A DNA stretch of 64,000 bases, taken from Acidobacteriota bacterium. Lineage in GTDB: Bacteria; Acidobacteriota; Terriglobia; Bryobacterales; Bryobacteraceae. The notes under the pieces are model-generated. The model ran no database searches. It saw only the letters and a program-made list of their open reading frames with translations, and was not told the DNA's origin. The first letter of the stretch is position 1; every line of letters begins with the position of its first letter. The stretch is from the NCBI GenBank assembly GCA_016185425.1, contig JACPNQ010000031.1, forward strand, positions 62,001-126,000, read 5' to 3'. The translations under genes were made by a program, and so were the position numbers. Positions 53,632 through 63,292 of this stretch are shown here, piece after piece.

Positions 53632-54336
53632 ATGCTCTTACTCGCCGCTGCATTGACAATCGTCGAAACGATCGCACTCCAGGGCCCGCTGCATCATGTG
53701 CAGGGCATCGACGTGGAAGGCGACGTACTCTGGGTGTCGTCCGTTGACAAGGACGAGAAGAAGGGATACCTGTACAGGCTCGATCGCCGTACGGGAAAAC
53801 AGCTCGCGCACACGGAGGTGCAGGATGGAGAGCGTTTCCATCCCGGAGGCCTGACGCTCGACGGGGAAAACATCTGGCTGCCGGTTGCCGAGTATAAGCG
53901 CAACAGCACCACCGTCATCCAGCTCCGCGACAAGCGCACACTCCGCCTGCTCTGGCAGTTTGCGGTCAATGACCACATCGGCTGCGTCGCCGCCTCGTCC
54001 GGACGGCTATACGGCGGGAATTGGGACGCGCGCGAAATCTATGAGTGGGACAAGAAAGGAAAATTCCTCGACAAGCGCAACAACAATACCGGCACGCGCT
54101 ACCAGGATCTGAAGTTTATCGACGATCGCCTGATTGGCGGCGGGCTCCGCGCCAAAGGCCAGGGCGCCGTCGATTGGCTCGATCCTAAAACGCTCAACAC
54201 GGTCCGCCGTCTCGACGTCGAGACCACCGATCGCGGCACCGTTTTTACGAACGAAGGCATGACCGTGCGCGGCGGCTTTCTATATCTTCTGCCGGAAGAC
54301 GATCCGTCCCGGCTGTTCGTCATTCGTCCGCAATGA
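53632..54336 (+). CDS. DUF6454-like secreted beta-propeller protein
   Basis: A 234-residue protein with a short hydrophobic leader (MLLLAAALTIVET). Repeated blade-like segments (LHHVQGIDVEGDVLWVSSVDK, GGLTLDGENIWLPVAEYK, HIGCVAASSGRLYGGNWDA, TNEGMTVRGGFLYLLPEDD) suggest a beta-propeller, and the whole fits the DUF6454 type. Function unknown. ATG 53632 lies three bases after the antiporter stop, and its stop overlaps the next start by 4 bases. Confidence 0.78.
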   Translation: MLLLAAALTIVETIALQGPLHHVQGIDVEGDVLWVSSVDKDEKKGYLYRLDRRTGKQLAHTEVQDGERFHPGGLTLDGENIWLPVAEYKRNSTTVIQLRDKRTLRLLWQFAVNDHIGCVAASSGRLYGGNWDAREIYEWDKKGKFLDKRNNNTGTRYQDLKFIDDRLIGGGLRAKGQGAVDWLDPKTLNTVRRLDVETTDRGTVFTNEGMTVRGGFLYLLPEDDPSRLFVIRPQ

Positions 54337-55727
54337 GCTGCCTGCTGACAAAGGCCGACTGGATGGCCGCTAAGGAGTGTGCGGCGTTGGCGTGGTTCGA
54401 TCTTCATGGCCAGGCGGCGGCGCCGGAGACCGAGCGCTTCCGAATGAAGCAAGGCCAGGAGATTGGTGTACTCGCCCGGCGACTCTTCCCGGATGCGGAG
54501 TTCGAAAGAGCGTTCACAAGCGGCGCCTGGACCGCGCGAGCAGACATCTTCCTACCTTCCGCCAGCGGCGGGCACATCATCGAAGTGAAATCGCGATTCG
54601 CCGACGCGGGGAATCTCGAAGAGTCGATCGATGACATCGCCTATACGGTCATGGTGGCGCAAGGCGCCGGGCAATTCGTAACACGCGCGTCGCTGCTCAT
54701 GCTGTCTCGCGCTTATCGTTTCGGCGATCCGGTCCGTGCGCTGTTTCAATCGGTGGACGTTACGAGCGAAGCTCTCGAGCGTGCCGCCGGCAACGCCGAA
54801 AGAGCACAAGTGCTGGCCGCCGCGCTGCTATCGGAAACAAAGCCCGCCGCCGTTCTGGTATCGCCGTGCCGCACCTGCGTTCACTTCTCCATGCAGTGTC
54901 TCGGCAAAGGTATCGAGCACACTGTCTTCGACCTTCCGGGCCTTTCCGCCACAAAACTGAAGCGGCTTTCGAATGCCGGAATCGTCGACATCCGGGAACT
55001 TCCGGTGGACTTCGCGCTCAACCCGAAGCAGGAGCGTGCCCGCTACTCCGCCACATCGGGAAACACCGTCTTTGAACCAGGCCTTGCGCAACACTTGTTG
55101 AGGCTGGAGTGGCCCTGTCACTACCTCGATTTCGAGACCGTGTCGACGGCGCTCCCTCTTTATGAAGGGCGCGCTTGCCACGAACAAGTGCTGACACAGT
55201 TCAGCATCCACCACCGCGATATGCCTGGCGGCGAACTCCGCCACAGCGAATACCTGGCTGACCCGGCTCGGGATTGCGAGCACGAACTCGCCGGGCGCCT
55301 CATCGCCGCGCTCACAGATCCGGGATCGATCCTTGTTTATAGCCCGTTCGAGCAGACGAGAATCAGGGCACTGGCCGCACGGTTCCCCGATCTGTCGGAG
55401 CCGCTGAACGCGATCCTCAATCGATTGGTTGACCTCCACCCGATCATCGCGAACAACTTTTACCATCCGGCGTTCCGAGGTAGCTTCTCGATTAAGAAGG
55501 TGCTCCCGGCATTGGTGCCGGACCTTTCTTACGACGACCTTGCTATCGCCGGCGGCGAGACTGCCGTCATGAAGTTTGCCCAATTGGCGCTGGGCGAAAT
55601 CGCCGGCACCGCGGCCGATCAGACGCGGCGCGACTTGCTCGAGTACTGCAAACTAGACACGCTTGCCATGGTGCGATTGCACGACGTACTCGCCAGCCGT
55701 TCGGTGGCTCGCGCGGTGCGAGGCTAG
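54333..55727 (+). CDS. DUF2779 protein: Cas4-like nuclease plus exonuclease-like domain
   Basis: A 464-residue cytoplasmic protein. The N-terminal part resembles PD-(D/E)XK nucleases, with D71 in TARADIFLP, and E84-x-K86 in HIIEVKSRF. C-x-x-C and a later Cys (SPCRTCVHFSMQCLGKG) plus a Cys near the N-terminus could bind an Fe-S cluster as in Cas4. The C-terminal domain starts CHYLDFETVSTALP with D266 and E268, typical of DnaQ-like 3'-5' exonucleases. Function not defined; no CRISPR locus is near. Confidence 0.85.
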   Translation: MSCLLTKADWMAAKECAALAWFDLHGQAAAPETERFRMKQGQEIGVLARRLFPDAEFERAFTSGAWTARADIFLPSASGGHIIEVKSRFADAGNLEESIDDIAYTVMVAQGAGQFVTRASLLMLSRAYRFGDPVRALFQSVDVTSEALERAAGNAERAQVLAAALLSETKPAAVLVSPCRTCVHFSMQCLGKGIEHTVFDLPGLSATKLKRLSNAGIVDIRELPVDFALNPKQERARYSATSGNTVFEPGLAQHLLRLEWPCHYLDFETVSTALPLYEGRACHEQVLTQFSIHHRDMPGGELRHSEYLADPARDCEHELAGRLIAALTDPGSILVYSPFEQTRIRALAARFPDLSEPLNAILNRLVDLHPIIANNFYHPAFRGSFSIKKVLPALVPDLSYDDLAIAGGETAVMKFAQLALGEIAGTAADQTRRDLLEYCKLDTLAMVRLHDVLASRSVARAVRG

Positions 55728-56653
55728 GGCCGTGCCCAGTACCTATCGCGCGCCTGCACAATTAGCTCTTTCTGTCGCGTAGTGAGCTGGATCTTGCGAA
55801 ACTCCGACATTTGAACGGGAATGTTCGACACGTAACCGAGGTTGTACTGGCTCCGCAGCTCGTTCTGAATCAATGCGTAGATCTGTTCGATCGACAGCCG
55901 CTTCGACACCTGGTAAAACGCGCCGCCGGTTTCGTGGGAGAGCCTGACGAGCGCTCCGCGGCCGGCGTCGCCATTTCGATCCGCGAAGAGGATGGAATAG
56001 ATGATCGTGTCCTGTTTCTGTGCCGCCTCGACGGCCTCGGCGAGTGACGAGTTGCTGCCGTAGTCAACGCCGTCGGTGAGAAGAATGAGCGCCTTCCGCC
56101 CGGGCACGTCCTTTAGCAGGAATCGGGCCCCGGTATCCACCGCGTCGAAGAGGACAGTTCCGCCGCCGATACCGCGCCGGAGCTCGCCGCGAGTAGGAGT
56201 GTCGACCTCGGCAAGCGCAGCTTCGAGCTTGGTGTAGGAATTCGTCAGCGTCTGCTTGATGACGACCCGGCTGTCGAACTGCAAAACGAAGACCCTATCC
56301 TTGTCGACGCGAAGGACCTGATCGACAAAGCGCAAGCTGGCTGTACGCTCCGCGACGAGTACATGTTCCTGGCTCATGCTGGTATCGACCAGCAGGCCGA
56401 TCGTGAGCGGCAGATCGCCTTGCCGGGAGAAGTACTGAATCGTTTGCGGCTTGCCTTGCTCGGCGAGGACGAAGTCATCTTTCGTGAGGTCCGCAATGAT
56501 GGCGCCTTTCTTATCGCGCACCGAAGCGAGCACATTGACGACGCGCACGCCGGTTGTGAACGTCACATCCTGGGCATAGGCTGCCGCGAGGGGAACGGCG
56601 AGAAACGCGCGGCGGTCAAACCGTCTTGCAGCGTTCAGCCACCGCTCTCTCAT
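55724..56653 (-). CDS. VWFA-related acidobacterial-domain protein
   Basis: A 309-residue exported protein with an Arg-rich leader (RRFDRRAFLAVPLAAAYAQD). The von Willebrand A domain (about 85-280) has the MIDAS motif DTSMS, a Thr-containing strand and ALILLTDGVDYGSNSS, and ITVLR-like strands ending SQYNLGYVS. VTFTTGVRVVNVLASVRDKKG is the acidobacterial VWFA opening. Stops of this gene and the convergent nuclease overlap by 4 bases; its start lies 38 bases inside the WYL gene. Confidence 0.9.
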   Translation of the reverse strand: MRERWLNAARRFDRRAFLAVPLAAAYAQDVTFTTGVRVVNVLASVRDKKGAIIADLTKDDFVLAEQGKPQTIQYFSRQGDLPLTIGLLVDTSMSQEHVLVAERTASLRFVDQVLRVDKDRVFVLQFDSRVVIKQTLTNSYTKLEAALAEVDTPTRGELRRGIGGGTVLFDAVDTGARFLLKDVPGRKALILLTDGVDYGSNSSLAEAVEAAQKQDTIIYSILFADRNGDAGRGALVRLSHETGGAFYQVSKRLSIEQIYALIQNELRSQYNLGYVSNIPVQMSEFRKIQLTTRQKELIVQARDRYWARP

Positions 56654-57578
56654 ATCTCTCTCGCATTCTGATCACCGCGGCAATCAACTCTTCCGGACCA
56701 ACCACTTCAAAATCGGCGCCTATCCAACCCAAGTGTATCGCCAGCCGGTCGTAACAGGTCGCCGCGGCTTCCCAGATGCAAGATGTATCGTCGAGCGCGA
56801 CGAACACGCCGCCCGGGAATCGCCGCACCGCTTCATCGACGGGCAGCATGACCTTTATGCGGGCGCGGCATTTCTCGAGCGACCGCCAATAGCCTTCCGT
56901 GGCAAACGCCGCTAAGTCGCCTGCCGGTGCCGGCCGCGCCGCGAAACGTCCGTCCGCCGCCGGCCGGCCGCCAATCCGGTCCACGCGGAATGTCCGCCAG
57001 TCTTCCCTGTCCCGGTCCCAAGCTACGAGGTACCAGCGGCGCCCGGTATGCACGAGCCGGAAGGGCTCGACGCGCCGGGCGGTCGGCTTGCCGGAATGGT
57101 CGCGGTACTGGAATCGAAGCGCCTCATTATCGCGGCACGAGCCGGCGAGCATTGTCAGAGTCTTTGCATCGACCACGGCATCCGAACCCGCCGCCGGACG
57201 CACCACCATGGTCTGCAAGGCGGCTACGCGGCGCGCGAGCCGCGGCGGGAGTATCTGCTCCATCTTTGCGAGCGCGCGGACGGAGGCTTCCTCGACGCCG
57301 GCAATTGAGCCCGCCGATCGCAGGCCGGCGAACACTGCCACTGCCTCGTCGTCGTCCAGCAATAAAGGGGGCATGTCCGAGCCGGCGCCGAGCTGATAAC
57401 CGCCCTCGGCGCCGGTACAGGAATGGATCGGATAACCGAGGTTTCGCAGTTTATCGACGTCGCGACGCAGCGTGCGGCTTGTCACCTCTAACCGCTCGGC
57501 CAGTTCCAGGCCGCTCCAGTATCTCCGGCTTTGAAACAGAGACAGCAGCCGCAGCAGGCGCGCGGACGTTTCCAACAT
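56616..57578 (-). CDS. WYL-domain transcription regulator
   Basis: A 320-residue HTH/WYL regulator. The N-terminal HTH_11-type helix (LELAERLEVTSRTLRRDVDKLRNLGYPI) is followed by a WYL domain with LRFQYRDHSGKPTARRVEPFRLVHTGRRWYLVAWDRDR, and a WCX-like C-terminus. The ligand-binding signature RRWYLVAW is intact. Divergently oriented from a DinB/DUF1993 gene, the usual partner and target of such regulators. ATG 57578 gives the family start; its 3' end overlaps the VWA gene by 38 bases. Confidence 0.9.
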   Translation of the reverse strand: MLETSARLLRLLSLFQSRRYWSGLELAERLEVTSRTLRRDVDKLRNLGYPIHSCTGAEGGYQLGAGSDMPPLLLDDDEAVAVFAGLRSAGSIAGVEEASVRALAKMEQILPPRLARRVAALQTMVVRPAAGSDAVVDAKTLTMLAGSCRDNEALRFQYRDHSGKPTARRVEPFRLVHTGRRWYLVAWDRDREDWRTFRVDRIGGRPAADGRFAARPAPAGDLAAFATEGYWRSLEKCRARIKVMLPVDEAVRRFPGGVFVALDDTSCIWEAAATCYDRLAIHLGWIGADFEVVGPEELIAAVIRMRERYERAVAERCKTV

Positions 57579-57639
57579 GTCAAAAGTATGCCACGGATTG
57601 AGGACTGAAGTTGTCCGCAATGGATGTTACTGTTTCTGT

Positions 57640-58128
57640 ATGACACTTTGCCAAACGCTTCTTCTGGACTTCGACACGGAAATGAAAGCGACGCGCACCC
57701 TACTAGAGCGCGTTCCGCTCAGCAACTACAAACCTCACGAAAAGTCGATGGCTCTCGACTATCTCGCCACGCACGTCGCCGACCTGCCGAGCTGGTTTGC
57801 TTTCGCGCTCGAAAGCGAACTGCTGCACCTGCCGGCCGGTTTCAAGATGGAAGTCATGACCTCGACCGAGGCGCTGCTCGACCTGTTTGACAAGAGCGTG
57901 GTGAAGGGCCGGGCGGCGATCGATAAGGCGACGGACGAAGAGATGCAGAAGAATTGGACGTTTAAGTACGCCGACATCTTCTCGATGACCGAGCCGCGGC
58001 CGCAGGTTGTCCGCAGTTTCCTCAACCACTTTGTTCATCACCGGGCTCAGCTCGGAGTGTATTTGCGTTTGCTCAACATCCCGATCCCCGGCTTCTATGG
58101 GCCGTCCGCCGACGACAAGTGGTCATAG
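57640..58128 (+). CDS. DUF1993 (DinB-like) protein
   Basis: A 162-residue protein of the DinB superfamily. MTLCQTLLLDFDTEMKATRTLLERVP is a DUF1993 opening, THVADLPSWFAFALE gives the first helix His, and LNHFVHHRAQLGVYLRL the C-terminal metal-ligand helix. GFYGPSADDKW closes it. It is divergent from the WYL regulator at a 61-base gap. ATG 57640 is preferred over an upstream in-frame start inside the regulator's promoter region. Confidence 0.85.
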   Translation: MTLCQTLLLDFDTEMKATRTLLERVPLSNYKPHEKSMALDYLATHVADLPSWFAFALESELLHLPAGFKMEVMTSTEALLDLFDKSVVKGRAAIDKATDEEMQKNWTFKYADIFSMTEPRPQVVRSFLNHFVHHRAQLGVYLRLLNIPIPGFYGPSADDKWS

Positions 58129-58143
58129 TAAACTGGGCGGGCC

Positions 58144-59766
58144 ATGAACCGCCGCAACTTCCTCCGTCTTGCCGCGGCCGCGCCTGCTTTTGCGGCCGGC
58201 GGCAAGCCGAATGTAATCCTCATCATCGCCGACGACCAGGGCTTCGGCGATCTGTCGATTCACGGTAACCCTTACCTGCAGACGCCGAACATCGACCGTA
58301 TCGCGACCGAAGGCGCGCAGTTTACGCAGTTCCAGGTCTGCCCGGTCTGCTCGCCGACACGGGCGTCGCTGATGACTGGCCGGTATAACTATCGCACGGG
58401 TGTCGTCGATACGTATAAGGGCCGCTCGATGATGGATCCGCGGGAGCAGACGGCCGCCGCTCTCTTCGCGAAGGCCGGCTACAAGACGGGCATCTTCGGC
58501 AAGTGGCATCTGGGCGATAACTATCCGATGCGCGCCATCGACAAGGGTTTCGAGGAGTCGCTGGTGCATGGCGGCGGCGGGCTGGCTCAGCCGTCCGATC
58601 CTCCGCCGGGCAATCATTACTTCGATCCGACGCTACTCCGTAACGGCAAGTTCGAGAAGGTGCCCGGCTATTGCACCGACATTTTTTTCCGCGAGGCCAA
58701 TCAGTTCATTGAACGCCACAAGGCGGAGCCGTTCTTTCTATACATCGCGACAAACGCGCCGCACACACCGCTCGAAGTCGACGCCAAATATGTCGGGCCG
58801 TTCCAGGGCAAGGGGCTCAACGAGACAACCGAGAAAGTGTACGGGATGGTCAAGAATCTCGACGATAACGTCGGGACGTTGCTGGCTCAGATCAAGCGAG
58901 CGGCGATTGATTCGAACACGATTCTGATCTTCATGACGGACAACGGTCCGCAGCAAGCGCGGTATGTTTCCGGCATGCGCGGCCTGAAGGGAACGGTTTA
59001 CCAGGGCGGTATCCGCGTGCCGTTCTTTGTGCGCTGGCCGGAGAAGGTCAAGCCCGGCACAAAGGCAGACCGCATCGCCGCGCATATCGACGTACTGCCC
59101 ACGTTACTCGAAGCCTGCGGGATCGCACCGCCGAAGGAGATCCAATTCGACGGTCGAAGCCTTTACCCTTTACTTTCCGCTCCTGCCGCGTCATGGCCGG
59201 ACCGTATCCTGCACTCGCAGTGGCATCGCGGCGACCGGCCGGAGCTATATCGCAGTCACGCCGCGCGCAGTCAGCGCTGGAAGCTGGTCAATGGCACCGA
59301 GCTTTACGACATGGAGCGCGACCCGGCCGAGTCGACCGACGTCTCGATCGCCAACCCGGATGTCGTTGCCAGGATGCGGCGCGCGACCGAAGACTGGTTT
59401 CGCGATGTCAGCGCGACACGCGGCGGATACGCGCCACCGCGGATTTACATCGGAACGCCGCATGAGAACCCGGTGCTGCTCACATTGCAGGACCGGCGGG
59501 ATGAGCCAGAGGGTTGGGAGGTGGATGTCCGCGCGGCCGCGAAGTATGATGTGGTGCTGCTCTTCAAGCCGGCACCCTCTGCCTGCAAGGCGACCTTCAT
59601 ACTCGGTACGCTGAAGAGAACAGCCGCAGTCAAAGAGGGCGCTACACGTTGCGAGTTGAAGTCGCTGCGGTTCCCTGCCGGTGCGGCGCATCTGGCCGCG
59701 AAACTGGACGTTGGGAATAAGCCGGCCGAAGTTCTGTATGTAGAGGTGAGGAGAATCGATGGTTGA
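58144..59766 (+). CDS. Secreted arylsulfatase-type sulfatase
   Basis: A 540-residue exported formylglycine sulfatase. The leader MNRRNFLRLAAAAPAFAAGG has a twin-arginine-like start. C69 in CPVCSPTRASLMTGR is the residue converted to formylglycine. NVILIIADDQGFGD supplies metal Asp residues, FGKWHLG, TDNGPQQ and GGIRVPFFVRWP are sulfatase signatures. The maturation enzyme is not in the window. The substrate is unknown, most likely a sulfated polysaccharide or sterol-like compound. Confidence 0.93.
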   Translation: MNRRNFLRLAAAAPAFAAGGKPNVILIIADDQGFGDLSIHGNPYLQTPNIDRIATEGAQFTQFQVCPVCSPTRASLMTGRYNYRTGVVDTYKGRSMMDPREQTAAALFAKAGYKTGIFGKWHLGDNYPMRAIDKGFEESLVHGGGGLAQPSDPPPGNHYFDPTLLRNGKFEKVPGYCTDIFFREANQFIERHKAEPFFLYIATNAPHTPLEVDAKYVGPFQGKGLNETTEKVYGMVKNLDDNVGTLLAQIKRAAIDSNTILIFMTDNGPQQARYVSGMRGLKGTVYQGGIRVPFFVRWPEKVKPGTKADRIAAHIDVLPTLLEACGIAPPKEIQFDGRSLYPLLSAPAASWPDRILHSQWHRGDRPELYRSHAARSQRWKLVNGTELYDMERDPAESTDVSIANPDVVARMRRATEDWFRDVSATRGGYAPPRIYIGTPHENPVLLTLQDRRDEPEGWEVDVRAAAKYDVVLLFKPAPSACKATFILGTLKRTAAVKEGATRCELKSLRFPAGAAHLAAKLDVGNKPAEVLYVEVRRIDG

Positions 59767-60448
59767 TGGAAAGGTCGTGATTATCACGGGGGCGAGCGGC
59801 GGTCTTGGGGCCGTTGTGACGAAGGCCTTCCTGGATGGCGGCGCGAAGGTCATTGGTGTGGATCGAAGCGCGCACTCGAAGAATCCGAGCCATCCGTCGC
59901 TCAGTCACTTTGCGGTCGCGCTCGACAGTGCCGAAGCAGTCGGCAAGCTAGTCGCCGACGTCATCGAGATGTACGGCCGCATCGATGCCGTGCTGCACCT
60001 GGTTGGCGGGTTCGCCGGCGGAGAGCGTATTGAAGAGACGAGTGACGAGACGTGGGAGAAGATGATCGGCGTTAACCTGCGTCCTGCCTGGGTGCTGATG
60101 CGTGCCGTCCTGCCTGTTATGCGGGAAGCGCGCCGGGGGACGGTTGTCGCTATCGGCACGTCGGCCGCGCTGTCGCCGGTGGCAACGCTCGGCGCTTACG
60201 GAGCCTCGAAAGCGGCGCTCGTTTCGCTTGTGCGGACGATCGCCGAGGAGAATCGTGAGTTCGGCATTCGCGCGAATGTGGTGTCGCCGAATACGATGGA
60301 CACGCAGATTAACCGCGCGGCGATGCCGGACGCCGATCCTTCGAAGTGGGTCCAACCGGCGAACGTCGCGAGCCTGCTCGTTTGGCTTGTCAGCGACGCC
60401 GGGGCGGAGGTTAACGGGGCAGTGATTCCTCTGCCGGGGCGCGGGTAG
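59759..60448 (+). CDS. Short-chain dehydrogenase/reductase
   Basis: A 229-residue SDR. TGASGGLG is the NAD(P) motif, HLVGGFAGG replaces the NNAG region, GTSAALSPVATLGAYGASK holds the catalytic Ser, Tyr and Lys. It starts eight bases inside the sulfatase gene, so translation is probably coupled, which suggests an oxidation linked to the desulfated product. Its 3' end overlaps the convergent protease gene by 38 bases. Confidence 0.9.
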   Translation: MVDGKVVIITGASGGLGAVVTKAFLDGGAKVIGVDRSAHSKNPSHPSLSHFAVALDSAEAVGKLVADVIEMYGRIDAVLHLVGGFAGGERIEETSDETWEKMIGVNLRPAWVLMRAVLPVMREARRGTVVAIGTSAALSPVATLGAYGASKAALVSLVRTIAEENREFGIRANVVSPNTMDTQINRAAMPDADPSKWVQPANVASLLVWLVSDAGAEVNGAVIPLPGRG

Positions 60449-62462
60449 CTTCTACTTCCAGGGCCAACTCCGCCAGTTGACCCATGACTCGCAGCCGCAG
60501 ATCGCGCATCCAGCTTAGTGCGCCGCCATAGACAGTCAGGTATCCATATACTCCGCCGTCGGGGTCCATAGGCCGCGGCCTGGCGACGGCCAGAAGGTCG
60601 CCGGTGCCGGTTAACGGGTGTACCAGATTTCGCAGCACTTCTTCCAGTTGTTGGGCGTGGCGCATAGCGGCTTCGAATTCGGACTGGATGATTTGCATGA
60701 ACTCGGGGTTTTGCAGGTTCTCGTTGATCGCGGAACCCAGGTCGGTCAGCACGGCAAGGTCGACGGCGAGCTTCGTCGTCGGTTCGTCGGCAGCTTCCAT
60801 GGCGCGGATACCTTCGTAGAGTTGGGCGAACAGTGTCTCGCGTTCGGGTGCTAACAGCGTTCGCCGCGTCCAGGCGGCGGTGAGCCGGCGGCGGAGCGGC
60901 GCTGCCACCTGGTGGAAGGTCGCCGACGCGGCCGCGTGTTCGCGATCGAGGCGGTACATGCGCGAGCGAGCGGTCTCGATGTCGCAGGGTTCCAGTTCGA
61001 GCCGCATCCAGTCAACGGGCATCCGGGCTTCGAGGCGACGCAGCACGACTGTACTGGTGACCCACTTCGAGTAGGCGGCAACGATGGTTTGGAAAAAGCC
61101 GAGCGTCGCCGACCTGCACTCGTCGCCGGCGGCAATAACACCGGGCCACGCGGCATCGTTGACGGGATCGGTTTCGCCGATGCGAAGCCATACGGGGCCG
61201 TCGTAGACGGCGCCGAAGAAGCCGATCCTGCCGGCGTCCTGTGAGTCGCGATGCTCGTCCTCGGCGAGCAGCACTGTGGCGGGTACGAGTTCCTTTGGCT
61301 CGACTTCATAGAAGCGGAGGGACTGGGCGCGGCAGAGCGCCTGGAAGGCAGGGAAGAGGGCGGACGCCGGGCCGTGCTCGTCGAGAACGCCTTCGTCGTG
61401 TTCCAGGCCGGCGCGTTCGAGGCGGTCGGTGTCGTCAGGATGCGAGTCGTAGCCGAGGCCGATAGTATAGCGGCCCTGGCGAGCGATTTCGCGCCGCTCT
61501 TCCGGGGTCAACATTGCATAGCAGGCGGCGGTCAGCGCGGCGAAGTCCTCGGGGTAGCGGCCTTCGGCGGCGCCGCGATGGGCGATCTGCATCGCCTTCT
61601 GCATGGCTGCCGCGCCGGCGGCGAATGTCTCGACCGAGCCGAAGAAGGCGGCCGTGCCGGCGACGCGAATAGCGAAGAGGTCGGCATGGAACTCCATCTC
61701 GCGGCTCATCCGCGCATTGACGAGGAGTGTGCCGCGGAGCAGGAGCCGCAGCACATGGCGGCTCAACCGGACACCCACACCCGCGACCGATGCAATCATC
61801 CGCAGTATCGTAGGGCTTCCCGCGGACTGGGACGCCAGCAATACATCCCAGCGGTCGCGGCCGTCGACGAGTTGGTGCAGGTAATACTGCGACCAGTGGA
61901 TTAGCTGCCGGACACGCATCGCGCCGCCTTGCGAGAAGTGGCCGACTTCGTGGGCGATGACGTGGGCCATGTGCTGTTGGTCACTGATCGCGACTAGCGG
62001 GAGGCCGAGCGTGAGGCGATAGCGGTTGTTGAAGAGGCCCCAGATTGGGTGGATCAAAGATGCCGCGCCGTTCAGGGACATATCGACGGCGACTTCGGCG
62101 GCGTGCGGCGCACCGGTGGCTTCGCAGACGCGGTGGATCAGACCGGCCAGTTCGGGGTGCGCCGCGAGGTCGATGGGAGTAAAGCCCGCATCCATTTTGG
62201 GAGGGGAGAAGAAGACCTTGCCGAGGAAGAAGAGGACAGTCAGGCCGGCACCGAAGACAGCGACGTAAATCGCGATCGTGAAGAAGTTCGTGGCGAGGAT
62301 CACGCCGTACACCGCCCAGAGTCCGACGAGGCAGGCGACGACAGCGACGAACGCAGCGTAGACGAACGGGGCCGCGATCATGGCCAGAGTTGCCGCGGCG
62401 ACACTGGCGCGGTACGAACGGGATACCGGGACCGGGCGGATCATCGAGGGAATCGATACCAT
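60411..62462 (-). CDS. M48-family membrane metallopeptidase
   Basis: A 683-residue protein with two or three N-terminal transmembrane helices (AAATLAMIAAPFVYAAFVAVVACLVG, TIAIYVAVFGAGLTVLFFLGKV). The zinc motif is H171-E-V-G-H175 in AHEVGHFSQGG, and MSREMEFHADLFAIRVAG provides the third ligand Glu, as in M48 (HtpX/Ste24). A long C-terminal ~400-residue helical part is beyond the usual M48 length. GGAGG precedes ATG 62462. Confidence 0.88.
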   Translation of the reverse strand: MVSIPSMIRPVPVSRSYRASVAAATLAMIAAPFVYAAFVAVVACLVGLWAVYGVILATNFFTIAIYVAVFGAGLTVLFFLGKVFFSPPKMDAGFTPIDLAAHPELAGLIHRVCEATGAPHAAEVAVDMSLNGAASLIHPIWGLFNNRYRLTLGLPLVAISDQQHMAHVIAHEVGHFSQGGAMRVRQLIHWSQYYLHQLVDGRDRWDVLLASQSAGSPTILRMIASVAGVGVRLSRHVLRLLLRGTLLVNARMSREMEFHADLFAIRVAGTAAFFGSVETFAAGAAAMQKAMQIAHRGAAEGRYPEDFAALTAACYAMLTPEERREIARQGRYTIGLGYDSHPDDTDRLERAGLEHDEGVLDEHGPASALFPAFQALCRAQSLRFYEVEPKELVPATVLLAEDEHRDSQDAGRIGFFGAVYDGPVWLRIGETDPVNDAAWPGVIAAGDECRSATLGFFQTIVAAYSKWVTSTVVLRRLEARMPVDWMRLELEPCDIETARSRMYRLDREHAAASATFHQVAAPLRRRLTAAWTRRTLLAPERETLFAQLYEGIRAMEAADEPTTKLAVDLAVLTDLGSAINENLQNPEFMQIIQSEFEAAMRHAQQLEEVLRNLVHPLTGTGDLLAVARPRPMDPDGGVYGYLTVYGGALSWMRDLRLRVMGQLAELALEVEATRAPAEESLPR

Positions 62463-62479
62463 CGTATCGACTCCTCCTT

Positions 62480-63292
62480 ATGCGACTCCTTCTGCTCGCC
62501 TTGTTCGCGTTGCCGTTAGCCGCCGCGGACCTCCGCGTGATGACATTCAATGTTCGCTATCCGAATCCTCGCGATGGCGAGGACATCTGGGAGAAGCGGC
62601 GGGATTTCTTCGTCGAGACTGTGCGGCGTCACAAGCCCGATCTGATGGGCACGCAAGAGTTGTTCTATACGCAGGCTGAGTACATCGTGGAGAAGATGCC
62701 AGAGCTGGCGTGGTTCGGGCTGAGCCGGCGCGGCAATAAGGAAGACGAACACATGGGTGTGTTCTACAGGAAGGACCGGCTGAAGGTGATGGAGTCGGGG
62801 AATTTCTGGCTGTCGGAGACGCCGGAGGTGGCGGGGTCCTCTTCGTGGAATATGAGCCTGCCGCGGATGGTGACGTGGGCGGTGTTTGAAGACTTGAAAA
62901 CGAAGCGGCGGTTTACTTACTACAACACGCACTTTGCGCATCGCGGCCAAGTGGACGACGAGGCGCGGCGGCAGGGGGCGATGCTTATTGCGAAGCGTAT
63001 GCCGAAGGAAGGGGCGTTTCTTTTGACGGGGGATTTCAATGCGGCGGCAGGCCAGTCGCCGTCGTACTCCGTCCTGGTGCCGGCGCTGAAGGACGCGTAC
63101 TTGACTGCCGCGAAGAAGAGCGGGCCGGAGGGGACGTTCCACGGGTTCAAGGGTACGCCGGGAAAGGCGCGGATCGATTGGATTCTTTACCGCGCACCGT
63201 GGAAGGTGAAGAGCGCCGCTACGCTTACGGATTCGAAGGATGGGCGTTATCCGAGCGATCATTTTCCGGTTCTGGCGGTGTTTCGGTTGTGA
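62480..63292 (+). CDS. Exported endonuclease/exonuclease/phosphatase-fold protein
   Basis: A 270-residue protein with a signal peptide (RLLLLALFALPLAAAD). The EEP fold is shown by RVMTFNVRYPNP, Glu in LMGTQELFY, YYNTHFAHRGQ, LTGDFNAAAGQSPS and the C-terminal PSDHFPVLAVFRL. Homologues hydrolyse phosphoesters in nucleic acids, sphingomyelin or inositol lipids. The start ATG 62480 lies 18 bases from the divergent M48 start and has no ribosome site. Confidence 0.9.
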   Translation: MRLLLLALFALPLAAADLRVMTFNVRYPNPRDGEDIWEKRRDFFVETVRRHKPDLMGTQELFYTQAEYIVEKMPELAWFGLSRRGNKEDEHMGVFYRKDRLKVMESGNFWLSETPEVAGSSSWNMSLPRMVTWAVFEDLKTKRRFTYYNTHFAHRGQVDDEARRQGAMLIAKRMPKEGAFLLTGDFNAAAGQSPSYSVLVPALKDAYLTAAKKSGPEGTFHGFKGTPGKARIDWILYRAPWKVKSAATLTDSKDGRYPSDHFPVLAVFRL

